Counted from the first letter of the stretch, positions 50,208 through 61,245 are shown. The stretch: 62,675 nt of DNA from Bacteroidota bacterium (GCA_021831685.1 JAKBMG010000188.1:1-62675); one strand, 5' to 3'. A program made the numbers and translations. Notes: generated by a model from the letters alone, not told the origin.

Positions 50208-52670
50208 CTAATCGTTATCCTTTTCATCTTCTTTAACTCTTACAAATGCGCTGTGAACCGGTGCAGGCATAGGTGTATCTTTTCCCTTTATTGCCTTCCA
50301 CAATATTTCATTAAATTCATCTTCCGGAACGGCATCTTCTCTTGTAAAATTAAGATGCTCACATCTCTTTGAACCATATGCCTCTGCAGTATTTTTTTCA
50401 TTGATGTCTATTTGCGGCTTTATAATAGCAAATGGACTGAAGTCCGGTTTGTCTACAATGGAAAACAAAATTGGTGTCGCCGATAAATCGAACTGTGTCA
50501 TGGGCGGTAAACCCAAGACTAATTCAATTGTTTTCAAAACGCTAGAGGTGGAATACATCGTATGATCCACATAATGGCGCTTTATATAAGGACTGATAAC
50601 AAGCAACGTTGAACGGTGAGCATCAACGTGATCAGAACCATCCTGTGCATCATCTTCCAAAATAAATATGATTGAATTCTTCCAATACTTACTAGTTGAT
50701 ATTTTGTGAACTATCAACCCAACGGCGTAATCATTTGTTGCCACGTAAGCCTGAGGAGTTAAAGCACCTCTTTTTGTTCCATATGTGTGATCATTTGGAA
50801 GACGCATCAAAGTAAAAGCCGGAAGTGAATCTCCTTTCACGTATTCGTCAAATTCCTTTTCCCATTGCTCGTATCGATAAACATCGCTGATGTTCAAATC
50901 CCAACCCGGATAAATATGACTAGTATATTCATTCAAATCGGAATCCCTTGCAGCATATATTCCGTTTTTTCCCTCAACAAACTCACCGTAGTTTCTCATG
51001 GTAAGTTTATGATTGATAACATCGTTCCAAATATATCCTGAAGACGGAGCGGCAATTGGAGAACCGCCTTCAAAATTGTACTGCTGTCCCCGCCCTCCAT
51101 AATTGACAGGCCAAAGTTTATCGACGTAATCTGTTGCATATGCCGCAGTAGACCAGTTATGTCCGCTCGCACTCACTTCGGCGTCATCGTAAAAATTATC
51201 ATACAGAGTGAAATCTTCTGTCAGCTTATGTTGATTTGGTGTAATATTTCTGGGAAAGAAACAGAGCGAGCTGTCTCCGTTTCCTTCGGATAAATCTCCA
51301 AATACTTGATCGTAAGTTCTGTTTTCCTTTATGATATAAAAAACATGTTGTATTTTTTTACTCCTTACCAAATCTTGTTTGTCCGGAATTACGTCTTGGA
51401 TTCCTATCCAATTTTTTTCTTTTGAAATGTAGGGAGTGTTTTCATATACCTTCTTACTGTAGCCGGCAAGAATTTTATTACTTGGAAATTTAATAATTGA
51501 TACCGTCCCATTAAATAAAACCCCGATGTACTGTTTTACTTTTGATTCCCTTACTCCCGGTTTGGGCCCTTCGGGATTTGGAAGTGAGCTTAATCCTTTA
51601 CCGTCGGCTACAGCTATTTCATTTGTCTGCGGAATAAATTTTATTGCAGTGGGGTACCAACCGGTGGGAATAAATCCGAGGCTTTTTGATTTCCCCTTTT
51701 TACTAATGTTAAAAAGTGCTACATAATTATTATTTGCATTAGCCACCATCAGAATAGTCTGGTCCTTGCCTGCAAAACAAAGTGCGTCCGGCGTACTGCC
51801 GAATGGAGCATCAGCGCTCAATGAAGAGTTTAACTTTTCTACTTCTTTTTTTATTCTTAAATCAACGACTGAAGTCGAATTATTATTAGCATCAGCTACG
51901 AATAAGCGCGAATCATCTTTTGTTATGATTATCTGACAAGGATGGTCTCCAACCCTGATTTCGTTTGTTATCTTAAAATTATTCAAACTGATTTCTGCTA
52001 TTTCAGATTTCCCCCAAACGGAAACATAAGCAAAAGTTCCTGCGTGATTTGCTTTTACATCGTAACACTCGCCGTTAAGCTTTATTGTGTGAATTACTTT
52101 TTTCGATTTTATATTACATACATAAAGAGACTTTGATTCCTTAGATACTGCAAGAAGATATCTTTTCCCTTTTACGTAATCTATCCCGGTTACTGAAATA
52201 TTTTCCTTCGGATACCCTTCACCGAGAATTATTGAATCTTTAAGCGCTAATCTGCCGGAATGAAAATTGTAAATGTAAATTAGATTGTTATTTCCGCCGG
52301 AGACGAATAGCTTTGTATCCTCGCCGTTAAAAGTCAAACCATACCATGTGTTGCTTAAGATTACTCTTTGAACTTCCTTCGCGTTTTTTAGGTCAACGAC
52401 TGATAGAGAATTTTCCCCCATACCGCTGTTGGAAGTAACAGCGTATCTCCCGTTCTTTGTTACAACTATATTTAAAGGCAAAGGGCCAATGCCGACTTGC
52501 CTTCCTGCGGGGGTAAGTTTCCAACCGTTATGAAGGAGTGTGTAATTTTTATATCTGCCCGGAAGAGTTTCGTTTTGTGAAAATGAATTCCCCGATAATA
52601 ATCCTAAAATAATTATGACGTACAAAAGTTCCGCCAAATAGTTTTGATAAAACAACCGATTGTTTTTCAT
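50208..52670 (-). CDS. Secreted YncE-like beta-propeller fused to an alkaline-phosphatase-type phosphoesterase
   Basis: An 820-residue secreted protein. After a signal peptide (ending GNSFSQ) comes a seven-bladed YncE/YVTN-type propeller (residues about 40-400) with repeats such as YAVTSNSGMGENSLSVVDLKN and RLFVADANNNSTSVVDL. The phosphoesterase domain (about 440-790) begins HVFYIIKENRTYDQVFGDLSEG and has APSSGYIWNDVINHKLTMRNYGEF and FILEDDAQDGSDHVDAHRSTLLVISPYIK, metal-ligand segments of the AcpA/phosphoglycerate-mutase-like superfamily. Known elsewhere as the 'bifunctional YncE/alkaline phosphatase family'. Substrate unknown. Single gene. Confidence 0.88.
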   Translation of the reverse strand: MKNNRLFYQNYLAELLYVIIILGLLSGNSFSQNETLPGRYKNYTLLHNGWKLTPAGRQVGIGPLPLNIVVTKNGRYAVTSNSGMGENSLSVVDLKNAKEVQRVILSNTWYGLTFNGEDTKLFVSGGNNNLIYIYNFHSGRLALKDSIILGEGYPKENISVTGIDYVKGKRYLLAVSKESKSLYVCNIKSKKVIHTIKLNGECYDVKANHAGTFAYVSVWGKSEIAEISLNNFKITNEIRVGDHPCQIIITKDDSRLFVADANNNSTSVVDLRIKKEVEKLNSSLSADAPFGSTPDALCFAGKDQTILMVANANNNYVALFNISKKGKSKSLGFIPTGWYPTAIKFIPQTNEIAVADGKGLSSLPNPEGPKPGVRESKVKQYIGVLFNGTVSIIKFPSNKILAGYSKKVYENTPYISKEKNWIGIQDVIPDKQDLVRSKKIQHVFYIIKENRTYDQVFGDLSEGNGDSSLCFFPRNITPNQHKLTEDFTLYDNFYDDAEVSASGHNWSTAAYATDYVDKLWPVNYGGRGQQYNFEGGSPIAAPSSGYIWNDVINHKLTMRNYGEFVEGKNGIYAARDSDLNEYTSHIYPGWDLNISDVYRYEQWEKEFDEYVKGDSLPAFTLMRLPNDHTYGTKRGALTPQAYVATNDYAVGLIVHKISTSKYWKNSIIFILEDDAQDGSDHVDAHRSTLLVISPYIKRHYVDHTMYSTSSVLKTIELVLGLPPMTQFDLSATPILFSIVDKPDFSPFAIIKPQIDINEKNTAEAYGSKRCEHLNFTREDAVPEDEFNEILWKAIKGKDTPMPAPVHSAFVRVKEDEKDND

Positions 52671-52718
52671 ATTTATCTCTAAAATTTTGATAGTTGCAAA
52701 TTTTTGTATTGAAAAAAC

Positions 52719-55700
52719 TTATTCCCCTTGATCATAATTTAGTATAGGAGATAGCCATCGCTCAACCTCTTCCAAACTCATTCCTTTACGCTTGTGGTAG
52801 TCGATAACCTGGTCCTTTCCTATTTTACCAACATTAAAATATTTTGCTTCGCGGTGTGCAAAATACAAACCACTAACAGAAGCAGCAGGATACATTGCCA
52901 GGCTCTCCGTTAATTTTATTGAGGTGTTTTTTTCAGCTTCAAGCAAATCGAAGATTACTAATTTCTCTGTATGATCCGGTTGAGCAGGATAACCTGGTGC
53001 GGGACGAATTCCGGTGTAACTTTCTTTTATTAAATCTTCACGGGATAGTTTTTCGTCATGAGAATAGCCCCAATAATTTTGTCGTACAAGTTCATGAAGT
53101 AGTTCTGCAAATGCCTCTGCCAATCTATCGGCAAGAGCTTTTACCATTATTGCATTATAATCATCATGGTCAGTTTCATATTTTTTAACGAGTTCATCAA
53201 CGCCGTGCCCGGTAGTAACTGCAAAAGCACCAACGTAATCCAACTTGCCGGAATCCTTCGGCGCTACAAAATCTGCAAGGGCAAGGTTTGGTACATTATC
53301 AGATTTAGCAGCCTGCGATCTAAGGGTGTGCAATACTGTCCTAACTCCTGTCCGGGTTCCATCTGAGTAAATTTCAATATCGTCACCAGCAGAATTTGCA
53401 GGAAATATTCCGGCTACTCCATGAGCAGCAAATAAATTATTGTCTACTATCTCATCGAGGAGCTTGTTAGCATCCTGAAAAAGTTTTTTAGATTCTTTCC
53501 CATATTTTTCATTTTCAAAAATGGATGGATACTTACCTTTCAACTCCCAAGTTAAAAAGAATGGCGTCCAGTCGATATAGTTTCGTAATGTTTCCAGCGA
53601 GAAGTTTTTAAGTACAGTAATTCCGCTCTTCATTGGTTTGAAGATTTCCTCTTTGCTCCAATCTATTCTTAATTTGTTTTTTCTGGCTTCTTCAAGAGAA
53701 ATAAAACTCTTTGCCGCTCTTTTCTTTTGATGATCTTCTCGAATTCTCTGATATTCTTTTTTGGTTTCTGTTTCAAAATTTGACTTAATATTTAAGTCCG
53801 GGTTAATCAAATTACTAACAACGGGAACACTTCTGGAAGCGTCAAGAACGTGCACTGTAGTGCCGCTGTAGTTCGGAGCAATTTTCACCGCTGTATGAAT
53901 TCGCGAGGTTGTAGCTCCACCGATAAGTAGCGGAAGCTTAAATCCGCGACGTTCCATCTCCTTTGCAATGTGAACCATTTCATCAAGCGATGGCGTAATT
54001 AAACCGCTAACGCCAATCACATCTACCTTTTCATCAATTGCAGTTTGAAGAATCTTTTCAGCGCTTACCATCACGCCGAGGTCTATGACAGAATAATTAT
54101 TGCAGCCGAGAACAACGCCAACAATATTTTTCCCAATATCGTGAACATCTCCCTTTACGGTAGCCATAAGTACTTTGCCGGCTTGGCGGGTATCATTTGA
54201 ATCAATCTTTTCTTGCTCAATATAAGGAATTAAATAGGCAACAGCTTTTTTCATAACGCGTGCGCTTTTTACAACCTGAGGTAAAAACATTTTGCCGGCG
54301 CCGAATAAATCGCCGACAACGTTCATTCCTTCCATCAACGGGCCTTCAATCACATCAATCGGCTTCTTAAATTGGCGGCGGGCTTCTTCCGTATCCTCTT
54401 CGATAAAATCGACGATTCCTTTAATCAAAGCATGCTTTAATCTTTCATGAACACTTTTTTTACGCCATTCATCTTCTTTAACAATTCCCTTTTCTTTTTG
54501 CTTTACTGATTCAGCAAACTCCACGAGTCTTTCTGTGGAATCGTTTCGGCGGTTGAACAAAACGTCTTCAATGAGAACTAAAAGGTCTTTGGGAATTTCT
54601 TCGTAAACTTCAAGTTGCCCCGCGTTAACAATTCCCATATCCATACCCGCCTTTATTGCATGATATAGAAATGCCGAGTGCATTGCTTCGCGAACAACAT
54701 TGTTACCGCGAAATGAAAAAGAAATATTGCTAACTCCTCCGCTTACTTTTGCAAGAGGAAGGTTTTGTTTTATCCAGCGCACAGTCTCAATGTAATCAAC
54801 CGCATAATTATTATGTTCTTCTATGCCTGTGCCGACTGTTAAAATATTAGGATCAAAAATAACATCTTGCGGAGCGAAACCGATTTCTTCCGTCAATATT
54901 TTGTAAGCGCGCTTACAAATCTCAGTCCTTCTTTGCAATGAATCGCCTTGCCCTTTTTCATCAAAAGCCATCACGATAACAGCCGCTCCGAAATTTAAGA
55001 TTTTTCTTGCGTGATCCTTAAATACTTCCTCGCCTTCCTTTAAGCTTATTGAATTTACGATGCTTTTTCCCTGAAGGCATTTTAACCCGCTTTCTATAAC
55101 TGACCACTTTGAAGAATCAATCATTATCGGCAGCTTTGCAATATCCGGTTCTGCTTGAAGTAAATTAAGAAATTTCCTCATTGCCTCTTCAGAGTCAATC
55201 AGACCTTCGTCCATATTCACATCTAAAACTTGTGCGCCGCCTTCCACTTGGCTTCTTGCTACTGCAAGCGCGCCTTCGTAATCACCCGAAAGAATTAGTT
55301 TCTCAAACTTTTTTGATCCGGTAATATTTGTCCTTTCACCAATATTTACAAAATTAGTCTCAGGTCTAATTACTAGCGGTTCAAGCCCGCTCAATCTTAA
55401 ATACGGTTCAATAGCCGGAATTACTCTCGGCTTAAAATCTGCCGCCATATTTGCTATAGCTTTGATATGGGCCGGAGTCGTACCGCAGCAGCCGCCGACT
55501 ATGTTGTAGAAATTATTTTCCGCAAATTCCTTTAGTATTGATGACGTCACCTTTGCAGTTTCATCATATTCACCCATCTCATTCGGAAGTCCGGCATTCG
55601 GATAAATACTTACAAAACAATTTGCTATTTTTGAAAGCTCTTCAATAAACGGGCGCATTTGTTTTGCTCCGAACGAGCAGTTTAGTCCAACGCTCAATAA

Positions 55701-56420
55701 ATTTTTTGTGTGCGCTATTGAAATCCAAAATGCTTCGGTCGTTTGTCCCGATAATGTTCTGCCGCTTAGATCGACAATTGTACCGGAAATCATTACCGGA
55801 ATTTGCAAATTATTTTTTTCGCAATAATCGGAGATCGCATAAATTGCAGTCTTACAGTTAAGCGTATCAAAAACAGTTTCGATTAAAAGTATATCCGCAC
55901 CGCCATCAATTAAACCCCTTATCTGTTCATGATAAGAATCAACAAGCTGATCAAAAGTAACAGCTCGATAACCGGGATCGTTGACATCAGGCGAAAGTGA
56001 TGCCGTTTTATTTGTCGGCCCTAATGCACCTGCGACAAATCGCGGTTTGGCAGGATCTTTTTTAGTAAACTTCTCTGCGGTTTCCTTGGCAATTCTTGCC
56101 GCATTATAATTCAGTTCATAAACTAAATCTTCAAGTTTATAATCAGCTTGTGCTATTGAAGTCGAATTAAAAGTGTTCGTCTCAATTATATCTGCTCCGG
56201 CTTGGAGGTAAGCACTGTGAATTTCTTTTATGATTTCCGGTTGTGTAATTGAAAGAAGATCGTTATCACCTTTTAAATCGGAAGGATGATTCTTAAATCT
56301 TTCGCCCCTAAAATCTTCCTCCCGTAATTTCCTTTGTTGAATCATCGTTCCCATTGCTCCGTCAAGAACGAGAATCCTCTCTCTTAAAATATTTTTTAAT
56401 TGTTCTAATTTATTTTTCAT
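52719..56420 (-). CDS. metH: Cobalamin-dependent methionine synthase
   Basis: A 1233-residue full-length MetH. Modules in order: homocysteine-binding barrel ([17 protein letters not shown], with zinc cysteines in GLNCSFGA and [12 protein letters not shown]), pterin-binding barrel ([17 protein letters not shown]), B12 domain with the lower-ligand motif [19 protein letters not shown] and [12 protein letters not shown], and the reactivation domain that binds S-adenosylmethionine ([14 protein letters not shown] near the C-terminus). No cobalamin or SAM riboswitch is apparent in the 170-bp leader. Confidence 0.97.
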   Translation of the reverse strand: MKNKLEQLKNILRERILVLDGAMGTMIQQRKLREEDFRGERFKNHPSDLKGDNDLLSITQPEIIKEIHSAYLQAGADIIETNTFNSTSIAQADYKLEDLVYELNYNAARIAKETAEKFTKKDPAKPRFVAGALGPTNKTASLSPDVNDPGYRAVTFDQLVDSYHEQIRGLIDGGADILLIETVFDTLNCKTAIYAISDYCEKNNLQIPVMISGTIVDLSGRTLSGQTTEAFWISIAHTKNLLSVGLNCSFGAKQMRPFIEELSKIANCFVSIYPNAGLPNEMGEYDETAKVTSSILKEFAENNFYNIVGGCCGTTPAHIKAIANMAADFKPRVIPAIEPYLRLSGLEPLVIRPETNFVNIGERTNITGSKKFEKLILSGDYEGALAVARSQVEGGAQVLDVNMDEGLIDSEEAMRKFLNLLQAEPDIAKLPIMIDSSKWSVIESGLKCLQGKSIVNSISLKEGEEVFKDHARKILNFGAAVIVMAFDEKGQGDSLQRRTEICKRAYKILTEEIGFAPQDVIFDPNILTVGTGIEEHNNYAVDYIETVRWIKQNLPLAKVSGGVSNISFSFRGNNVVREAMHSAFLYHAIKAGMDMGIVNAGQLEVYEEIPKDLLVLIEDVLFNRRNDSTERLVEFAESVKQKEKGIVKEDEWRKKSVHERLKHALIKGIVDFIEEDTEEARRQFKKPIDVIEGPLMEGMNVVGDLFGAGKMFLPQVVKSARVMKKAVAYLIPYIEQEKIDSNDTRQAGKVLMATVKGDVHDIGKNIVGVVLGCNNYSVIDLGVMVSAEKILQTAIDEKVDVIGVSGLITPSLDEMVHIAKEMERRGFKLPLLIGGATTSRIHTAVKIAPNYSGTTVHVLDASRSVPVVSNLINPDLNIKSNFETETKKEYQRIREDHQKKRAAKSFISLEEARKNKLRIDWSKEEIFKPMKSGITVLKNFSLETLRNYIDWTPFFLTWELKGKYPSIFENEKYGKESKKLFQDANKLLDEIVDNNLFAAHGVAGIFPANSAGDDIEIYSDGTRTGVRTVLHTLRSQAAKSDNVPNLALADFVAPKDSGKLDYVGAFAVTTGHGVDELVKKYETDHDDYNAIMVKALADRLAEAFAELLHELVRQNYWGYSHDEKLSREDLIKESYTGIRPAPGYPAQPDHTEKLVIFDLLEAEKNTSIKLTESLAMYPAASVSGLYFAHREAKYFNVGKIGKDQVIDYHKRKGMSLEEVERWLSPILNYDQGE

Positions 56421-56589
56421 GATAATTCTAATTGTCTTCTTAAAAATTTAGCGGGCTTTCCATTTTTGCCCTCGTGATTATTTTCCTTCGCAAAGCTTTA
56501 TTCAGCTAATTATCGTTGTTTTGTAACGATTACAAATATAATTAAATTGATAGTAATAAAAATTAATCTTTGTTAACTGGAGTTTTAGA

Positions 56590-57570
56590 ATGATCGTAGT
56601 AACTGGCGGCGCTGGATTTATAGGCAGCGCAATTGTTTGGAAGTTAAATAAGCTTGGTGAAAGTGATGTCATTATTGTTGATGAACTTGGCAAAGATGAA
56701 AAATGGAAAAATCTTACCGGTATAAAATTTTATGATTTCATAAATAAGGATGAATTTATAAATCACCTTGGCAGTCTTCTTGATTCCGGAATTAAAGCAA
56801 TCATTCACATGGGTGCAAACTCTTCTACGACAGAAAAGGATGCCGATCATCTTTTGAATAATAATTTTGAATATACACGAAAACTTGCACAATTTTCAGT
56901 AAAGAATAATATTAGATTTATTTATGCTTCTTCTGCAGCTACCTACGGCGCCGGCTCTCTTGGATTTGATGATGATGAAACCATTGTACCAAGATTAAGA
57001 CCATTAAATATGTACGGTTATTCGAAAAATCTTTTTGACATTTGGGCTATTAAAGAAAATTTGATGGATAAAATCACCGGCATTAAATATTTTAATGTTT
57101 ATGGTCCAAACGAATATCATAAAGGCGATATGCGCAGTGTAGTAAACAAAGCTTACGAACAGATTCTTGCTACGGGTAAAGTTAAACTATTTAAATCGCA
57201 ACTTGCAACATACAAAGACGGGGAACAGATGCGAGATTTTGTTTATGTAAAAGATGCAATTGATATGACGTTATATTTTTTAGATAAAAAAGAAATAAAT
57301 GGTCTATTTAATGTTGGCTCGGGAAAAGCAAGAACTTGGAATGATCTGGTAACGGCAATTTTTAAAGCATTGAATAAACCTGTAAATATTGAATACATCG
57401 ATATGCCCGGGCATCTGGCTGCAAAATATCAATATCTTACCGAAGCAAAGTTGGATAAAATTAAAAAAGCCGGTTACTCAAAATCAATCTCTTCGCTTGA
57501 AGATGGAGTAACCGACTATGTAAAAAACTATCTTATAAAAAACAATTATCTTGATTTTAACGACGATTAG
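56590..57570 (+). CDS. hldD: ADP-L-glycero-D-manno-heptose 6-epimerase
   Basis: A 326-residue short-chain dehydrogenase-type epimerase making the heptose donor for lipopolysaccharide core. The NAD-binding motif is TGGAGFIGS (residues 5-13), the catalytic Tyr-x3-Lys is NMYGYSKNLFD, and KYFNVYGPNEYHKGDMRSVVNKA and KDGEQMRDFVYVKDAIDM are HldD-specific. Supports presence of an LPS heptose core, in line with the WaaE-like transferase at 4916. Its stop overlaps the end of the convergent acidic-protein gene by 4 bp. Confidence 0.93.
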   Translation: MIVVTGGAGFIGSAIVWKLNKLGESDVIIVDELGKDEKWKNLTGIKFYDFINKDEFINHLGSLLDSGIKAIIHMGANSSTTEKDADHLLNNNFEYTRKLAQFSVKNNIRFIYASSAATYGAGSLGFDDDETIVPRLRPLNMYGYSKNLFDIWAIKENLMDKITGIKYFNVYGPNEYHKGDMRSVVNKAYEQILATGKVKLFKSQLATYKDGEQMRDFVYVKDAIDMTLYFLDKKEINGLFNVGSGKARTWNDLVTAIFKALNKPVNIEYIDMPGHLAAKYQYLTEAKLDKIKKAGYSKSISSLEDGVTDYVKNYLIKNNYLDFNDD

Positions 57571-57911
57571 AAATTGTCATCACCTTCTATATCATCTTCT
57601 TCGTCTTCGTCGAAATCAAAATCTTCTTCATAAAAATCTTCCTCTTCGGATGGTTCCTCTTTAACTTCATCCTCGTCAATTTTCTCCTCGTCTTCGAAAT
57701 CTTCCTCATCTTCTAAATCATCATCAAAGTCGTCGTCGTCATCTTCAAAATCATCATCTTCATCAGGATCGCTTTTCTTTTTAGCCAAATTTATTTTGAA
57801 GTCTTCTTCATTTCCTCTTGACGGCAGATTATCTTGATGAATAATATGTTCCAGAAGCTCTTCTTCGTTTTTTACAATGTATTCTTCTGATAAATTAATT
57901 ATGCCTATCAT
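57567..57911 (-). CDS. Highly acidic low-complexity protein
   Basis: A 114-residue protein. Residues 1-45 are ordinary (MIGIINLSEEYIVKNEEELLEHIIHQDNLPSRG ... LAKKK), the rest is almost entirely Asp and Glu with Phe and Tyr spaced in it (SEEEDFYEEDFDFDEDEED). A ribosome-binding site (AAGGAG) precedes the ATG at 57911. Acidic tails of this sort act as disordered, cation- or basic-protein-binding regions. No family recognised. Convergent overlap with hldD by 4 bp. Confidence 0.7.
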   Translation of the reverse strand: MIGIINLSEEYIVKNEEELLEHIIHQDNLPSRGNEEDFKINLAKKKSDPDEDDDFEDDDDDFDDDLEDEEDFEDEEKIDEDEVKEEPSEEEDFYEEDFDFDEDEEDDIEGDDNF

Positions 57912-58098
57912 TACAAAAAGTCTCCTTTAAAAAAATTATCTTTTATATACAAATATAAATAAATTTTTTAAGTTTATAATTCTGTGTTTTTAGAAGATAA
58001 ATAACAAATTATAATAAATATTTTTCTTCTTACACTAAAACTTAAAGCACTAAATAAATAGTGTCAATACATTTGCTAATCATTAAAGAAAATTAATA

Positions 58099-58563
58099 AT
58101 GAAACTTGCAACACTCTGCTACGTGATTGATAAAAAGAAAAATCGTACATTAATGCTTCACCGGGTAAAAAAGGTAAATGACGTTCACGAAGGAAAATGG
58201 AATGGGCTTGGAGGTAAGTTAGAAATTGGCGAAAGCCCCGAAGAGTGCGTTATTAGAGAGATTAAAGAGGAATCAGGATTATCCATTTCAGATCCAAGAT
58301 TACATGGCTTTATTACCTTCCCTTTGTTTGACGGCGTTGATGATTGGTATGTCTTTGTTTTCACGGCTGAAAATTATTCGGGTGAAATAATCGAATCCGC
58401 AGAAGGGAATCTTGAATGGATTCCGAGTGAAAGTGTAACTGCTTTAAATTTATGGGATGGCGATGCGATATTTCTAAAATGGCTAAAAGAAGATAAATTC
58501 TTCAGCGCAAAATTTATTTACGAAAAGGGAATGCTTAAAAATCACATCGTTACATTTTATTAA
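58099..58563 (+). CDS. NUDIX hydrolase, 8-oxo-dGTP diphosphatase type
   Basis: A 154-residue MutT-like pyrophosphatase. The Nudix box is complete at residues 39-61 (GKLEIGESPEECVIREIKEESGL region, fitting G-x5-E-x7-REUxEExGU). The start TLCYVIDKKKNRTLMLHRVKKVNDVHEGKWNGLGG is typical of the 8-oxo-dGTP / oxidised-nucleotide subgroup. It precedes the transporter gene by 1 bp, so both share a transcript without an obvious link. Confidence 0.9.
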   Translation: MKLATLCYVIDKKKNRTLMLHRVKKVNDVHEGKWNGLGGKLEIGESPEECVIREIKEESGLSISDPRLHGFITFPLFDGVDDWYVFVFTAENYSGEIIESAEGNLEWIPSESVTALNLWDGDAIFLKWLKEDKFFSAKFIYEKGMLKNHIVTFY

Positions 58564-58564
58564 G

Positions 58565-59797
58565 ATGATTTCTTTTATTATTCTTTTAATAGTCTTTTTC
58601 CTTATTGCTATCCGTCAAATCGGGGAAATAAAACTACATATCTGGCAGATAATGCTTGGCGGTGCTGTTGTCGTTTTACTTTCCGGACAAATTTCTTTTC
58701 CTGCTGCATTACATGCGATCAACTTTGATGTAATTGTTTTTCTTTTCGGTATGTTCATCGTTGGGCGCGCACTTGAAGAAAGCGGTTACCTGTCTCATCT
58801 TTCTTATGTGCTATTTAAGCGTGCACAATCTTTAGATTTTATCATACTACTAATTCTATTTGTGATGGGAATCGCGTCTTCTTTTTTGATGAACGATACC
58901 GTAGCAATAATTGGAACTCCCGTTGTTTTGCTTGTCGCAAAACAAAATAGAATAGAATCAAAAATATTGTTACTTGCTCTAGCCTTTGCCGTTACTATCG
59001 GTAGCGTAATGAGCCCAATCGGTAATCCGCAAAATTTAATAATTGCAGTTAATGGAGGCGTAAAAAATTCTTTTGTGGTATTCCTAAAGTTCCTGTTCAT
59101 TCCAACGATTCTAAATTTGATTTTTGCCTATTTACTTCTGAAGCTTTTCTTTAAGAAGGAATTTAAAAAAGGATTAAAAGATATTTCACCAGAGATAATT
59201 ATCGATAAAAAATTGGCAATGCTTTCTAAAATATCATTAGTAATAATTTTTATATTGGTGACGTTAAAGATTGTATTAATTTCCTTTCACTTAAAGTTTG
59301 ATTTTAAATTGACAGACATTGCCGTTGTTGCTGCTTTGCCAATTGTTCTTTTCGACAGTAGAAGAGTTGAAATCCTTAAAAGAATTGATTGGCATACACT
59401 AGTTTTTTTTGCAGCCATGTTCGTCTTGATGCAAAGCGTTTGGAACAGCGGGATATTTCAAAAAGGTATTGACAATTCCGACTTTAATTTAAAATCAACC
59501 CTGGTGATTTTAGGCGTAAGCGTAATTTTAAGTCAATTAATTTCAAATGTTCCATTAGTCGTATTGTATCTACCTCTCCTTATGCGGCTTGGAGTAGGAA
59601 CAAGGGGAATGCTTGCTTTATCTGCCGGAAGCACAATTGCGGGAAATCTTTTTATACTTGGGGCTGCAAGCAATATAATAATTATTCAAACTGCAGAAAA
59701 AAGAACAGGCGATACTTTAACCTTTATAGATTTTGCAAAGATTGGAGTTCCGCTTACAATCGTAAATTTGCTCGTTTACTGTTTATTCCTGCATTAA
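58565..59797 (+). CDS. Ion transporter of the ArsB/NhaD-SLC13 superfamily
   Basis: A 410-residue inner-membrane protein with 10-12 helices. The paired hairpin motifs of the ion transporter superfamily appear: IASSFLMNDTVAIIGTPVVLLV and IGSVMSPIGNPQNLIIAVNGG in the first half, SQLISNVPLVVLYLPLL and SAGSTIAGNLFILGAASNIIII in the second. These bind the substrate. ArsB (arsenite), NhaD (Na+/H+) and SLC13 (anion) types share them, so the substrate is open. It overlaps the convergent gene at its 3' end by 4 bp. Confidence 0.85.
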   Translation: MISFIILLIVFFLIAIRQIGEIKLHIWQIMLGGAVVVLLSGQISFPAALHAINFDVIVFLFGMFIVGRALEESGYLSHLSYVLFKRAQSLDFIILLILFVMGIASSFLMNDTVAIIGTPVVLLVAKQNRIESKILLLALAFAVTIGSVMSPIGNPQNLIIAVNGGVKNSFVVFLKFLFIPTILNLIFAYLLLKLFFKKEFKKGLKDISPEIIIDKKLAMLSKISLVIIFILVTLKIVLISFHLKFDFKLTDIAVVAALPIVLFDSRRVEILKRIDWHTLVFFAAMFVLMQSVWNSGIFQKGIDNSDFNLKSTLVILGVSVILSQLISNVPLVVLYLPLLMRLGVGTRGMLALSAGSTIAGNLFILGAASNIIIIQTAEKRTGDTLTFIDFAKIGVPLTIVNLLVYCLFLH

Positions 59798-61230
59798 AGA
59801 GCACCAAGACTTGCAAGCATTTTTGCAGCGTGATCGTTTGTTGTGTCAATTTTAAGAGCTTTTTTATAATTTGAAATGGCATCCTTCTTGTCGTTGATTT
59901 GAAGATAAACATCTGCGAGTCTGTTGTAAACGCCCGGGATATAATTGAACAATGTTACATTCAACTTTAATATTTCAATAGCCCACTTTTTTTTGCCGAT
60001 AAGTAAAAGTTCGCGACCAATATTGTCTAATTGTTGTTCGTCTTTAACCTCATAATGGTCTTCATTAAAAATTTTTCCGTAATTTGTAACAAAGTATTCG
60101 ATGCCGTGCTTTTGGCATTCATTAAACACAAATCTTTCGAGTGGAATCCTTGGCGGCAAATATTTTCTTCCGAACAAAATCATTTTAATTAGATAAGTAA
60201 CGTCTTCGGCACTTGGTTGACTAAAATTTGATAGGACAATTATTGTATATCCTTCCTTAAAGAATCTATACCAAACAGCATTAAATCCGGAAATACTCCC
60301 CTCAATTCCGAATGTCTCTTTGCTAATATAATCTTTCCAAGACTGGTTATCCGGATTTGAAAAATCTTTAGTAAATAGTTTAAGTTTATTTTCATTCGAT
60401 AAAAGAATTGTATCTGTAGCAAGTGATTTGTCAAGTTTTAACAAATCACCGGCGGTGGTATAAATCCCACTATCACCCCCATTTTTGAAATTAAGGTCAA
60501 GATTACTTTCTAAATCCTCGTTGGGCAAAACTTTATAACCTGTTGCCCTGCCGTCTTCGTTGCTAATTGCTATATCGAAGCCGCTTTCGTTCATTTTAAG
60601 AGGGCTAAATATTTTTTCTTTCAGGATATCTTTGAAATTCTTTCCATAAATCTTTTCGATAATTGCTGCAAGAATTACAAAACCTGAAGTCGAATATGAA
60701 ATTTTCGTCCCAGGTTCAAATTTTAATTTTTCCTTTTTAATAATTGAAACAAAATCTGATGTTGATTTCAGACTATCTCTTAATTTCTTATATAACGGGT
60801 CACCGGCATAATTCCCAAAGCCGCTTTTATTAAGCAGCAAATCAAGAATAGTTACCTTACTTTTGCCGTTCTTATTAAAGCCAGGTAGATATTTTCCGAT
60901 TGTGTCACTCAAAATTAACTTCCCATCCTGCACGAGTTGCAAAGTTAAAATTGCGGTTAGGAATTGTGTTGTAGCGCCTATGTAGAACTTAGTATTTAAT
61001 TTATTTGGAGTTTTCTCTTTATAATCCGCGAATCCAAATGCTTTTTGGTAAAGTGGTTTATTATCGATTGAAATAAGAACTACGCCCGAAAACATTTTTA
61101 GTTTTACAAATTGATTCATAACCGAATCAACCTTTCTTACAATATTTTGTTGTGCGTTTACTTCTATTGTGATAGAAAAAATAAAGATTATGAGAGATAC
61201 AAAATTTTTAAGTGTTCCGGTGCGAATCAT
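59794..61230 (-). CDS. Beta-lactamase-fold 'serine hydrolase' lacking catalytic residues, with TPR tail
   Basis: A 478-residue secreted protein: signal peptide (to NAQQ), a beta-lactamase/class C-type domain (residues about 35-345) and a C-terminal TPR pair (GRELLLIGKKKWAIEILKLN ... INDKKDAISNYKKALKIDTTNDHAAK). The fold is recognisable (FADYKEKTPNKLNTKFYIG, TILDLLLNKSGFG, FEPGTKISYSTSGFVILAAIIEKIYGK). The SxxK nucleophile motif, however, reads ATTQ (FYIGATTQFLTA), YxN reads YST, and the third HxG-type motif is not seen. It is predicted to be a pseudoenzyme that binds rather than cleaves. Confidence 0.85.
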   Translation of the reverse strand: MIRTGTLKNFVSLIIFIFSITIEVNAQQNIVRKVDSVMNQFVKLKMFSGVVLISIDNKPLYQKAFGFADYKEKTPNKLNTKFYIGATTQFLTAILTLQLVQDGKLILSDTIGKYLPGFNKNGKSKVTILDLLLNKSGFGNYAGDPLYKKLRDSLKSTSDFVSIIKKEKLKFEPGTKISYSTSGFVILAAIIEKIYGKNFKDILKEKIFSPLKMNESGFDIAISNEDGRATGYKVLPNEDLESNLDLNFKNGGDSGIYTTAGDLLKLDKSLATDTILLSNENKLKLFTKDFSNPDNQSWKDYISKETFGIEGSISGFNAVWYRFFKEGYTIIVLSNFSQPSAEDVTYLIKMILFGRKYLPPRIPLERFVFNECQKHGIEYFVTNYGKIFNEDHYEVKDEQQLDNIGRELLLIGKKKWAIEILKLNVTLFNYIPGVYNRLADVYLQINDKKDAISNYKKALKIDTTNDHAAKMLASLGAL

Positions 61231-61245
61231 TTTTTCACTTTCGTC

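Noticed and set aside
56421-56589. Cobalamin or SAM riboswitch before metH
   Set aside because: The minus-strand leader has a GC-rich patch (GAGGGCAAAAATGGAAAGCCC) but no B12-box or SAM-box core that I can recognise.
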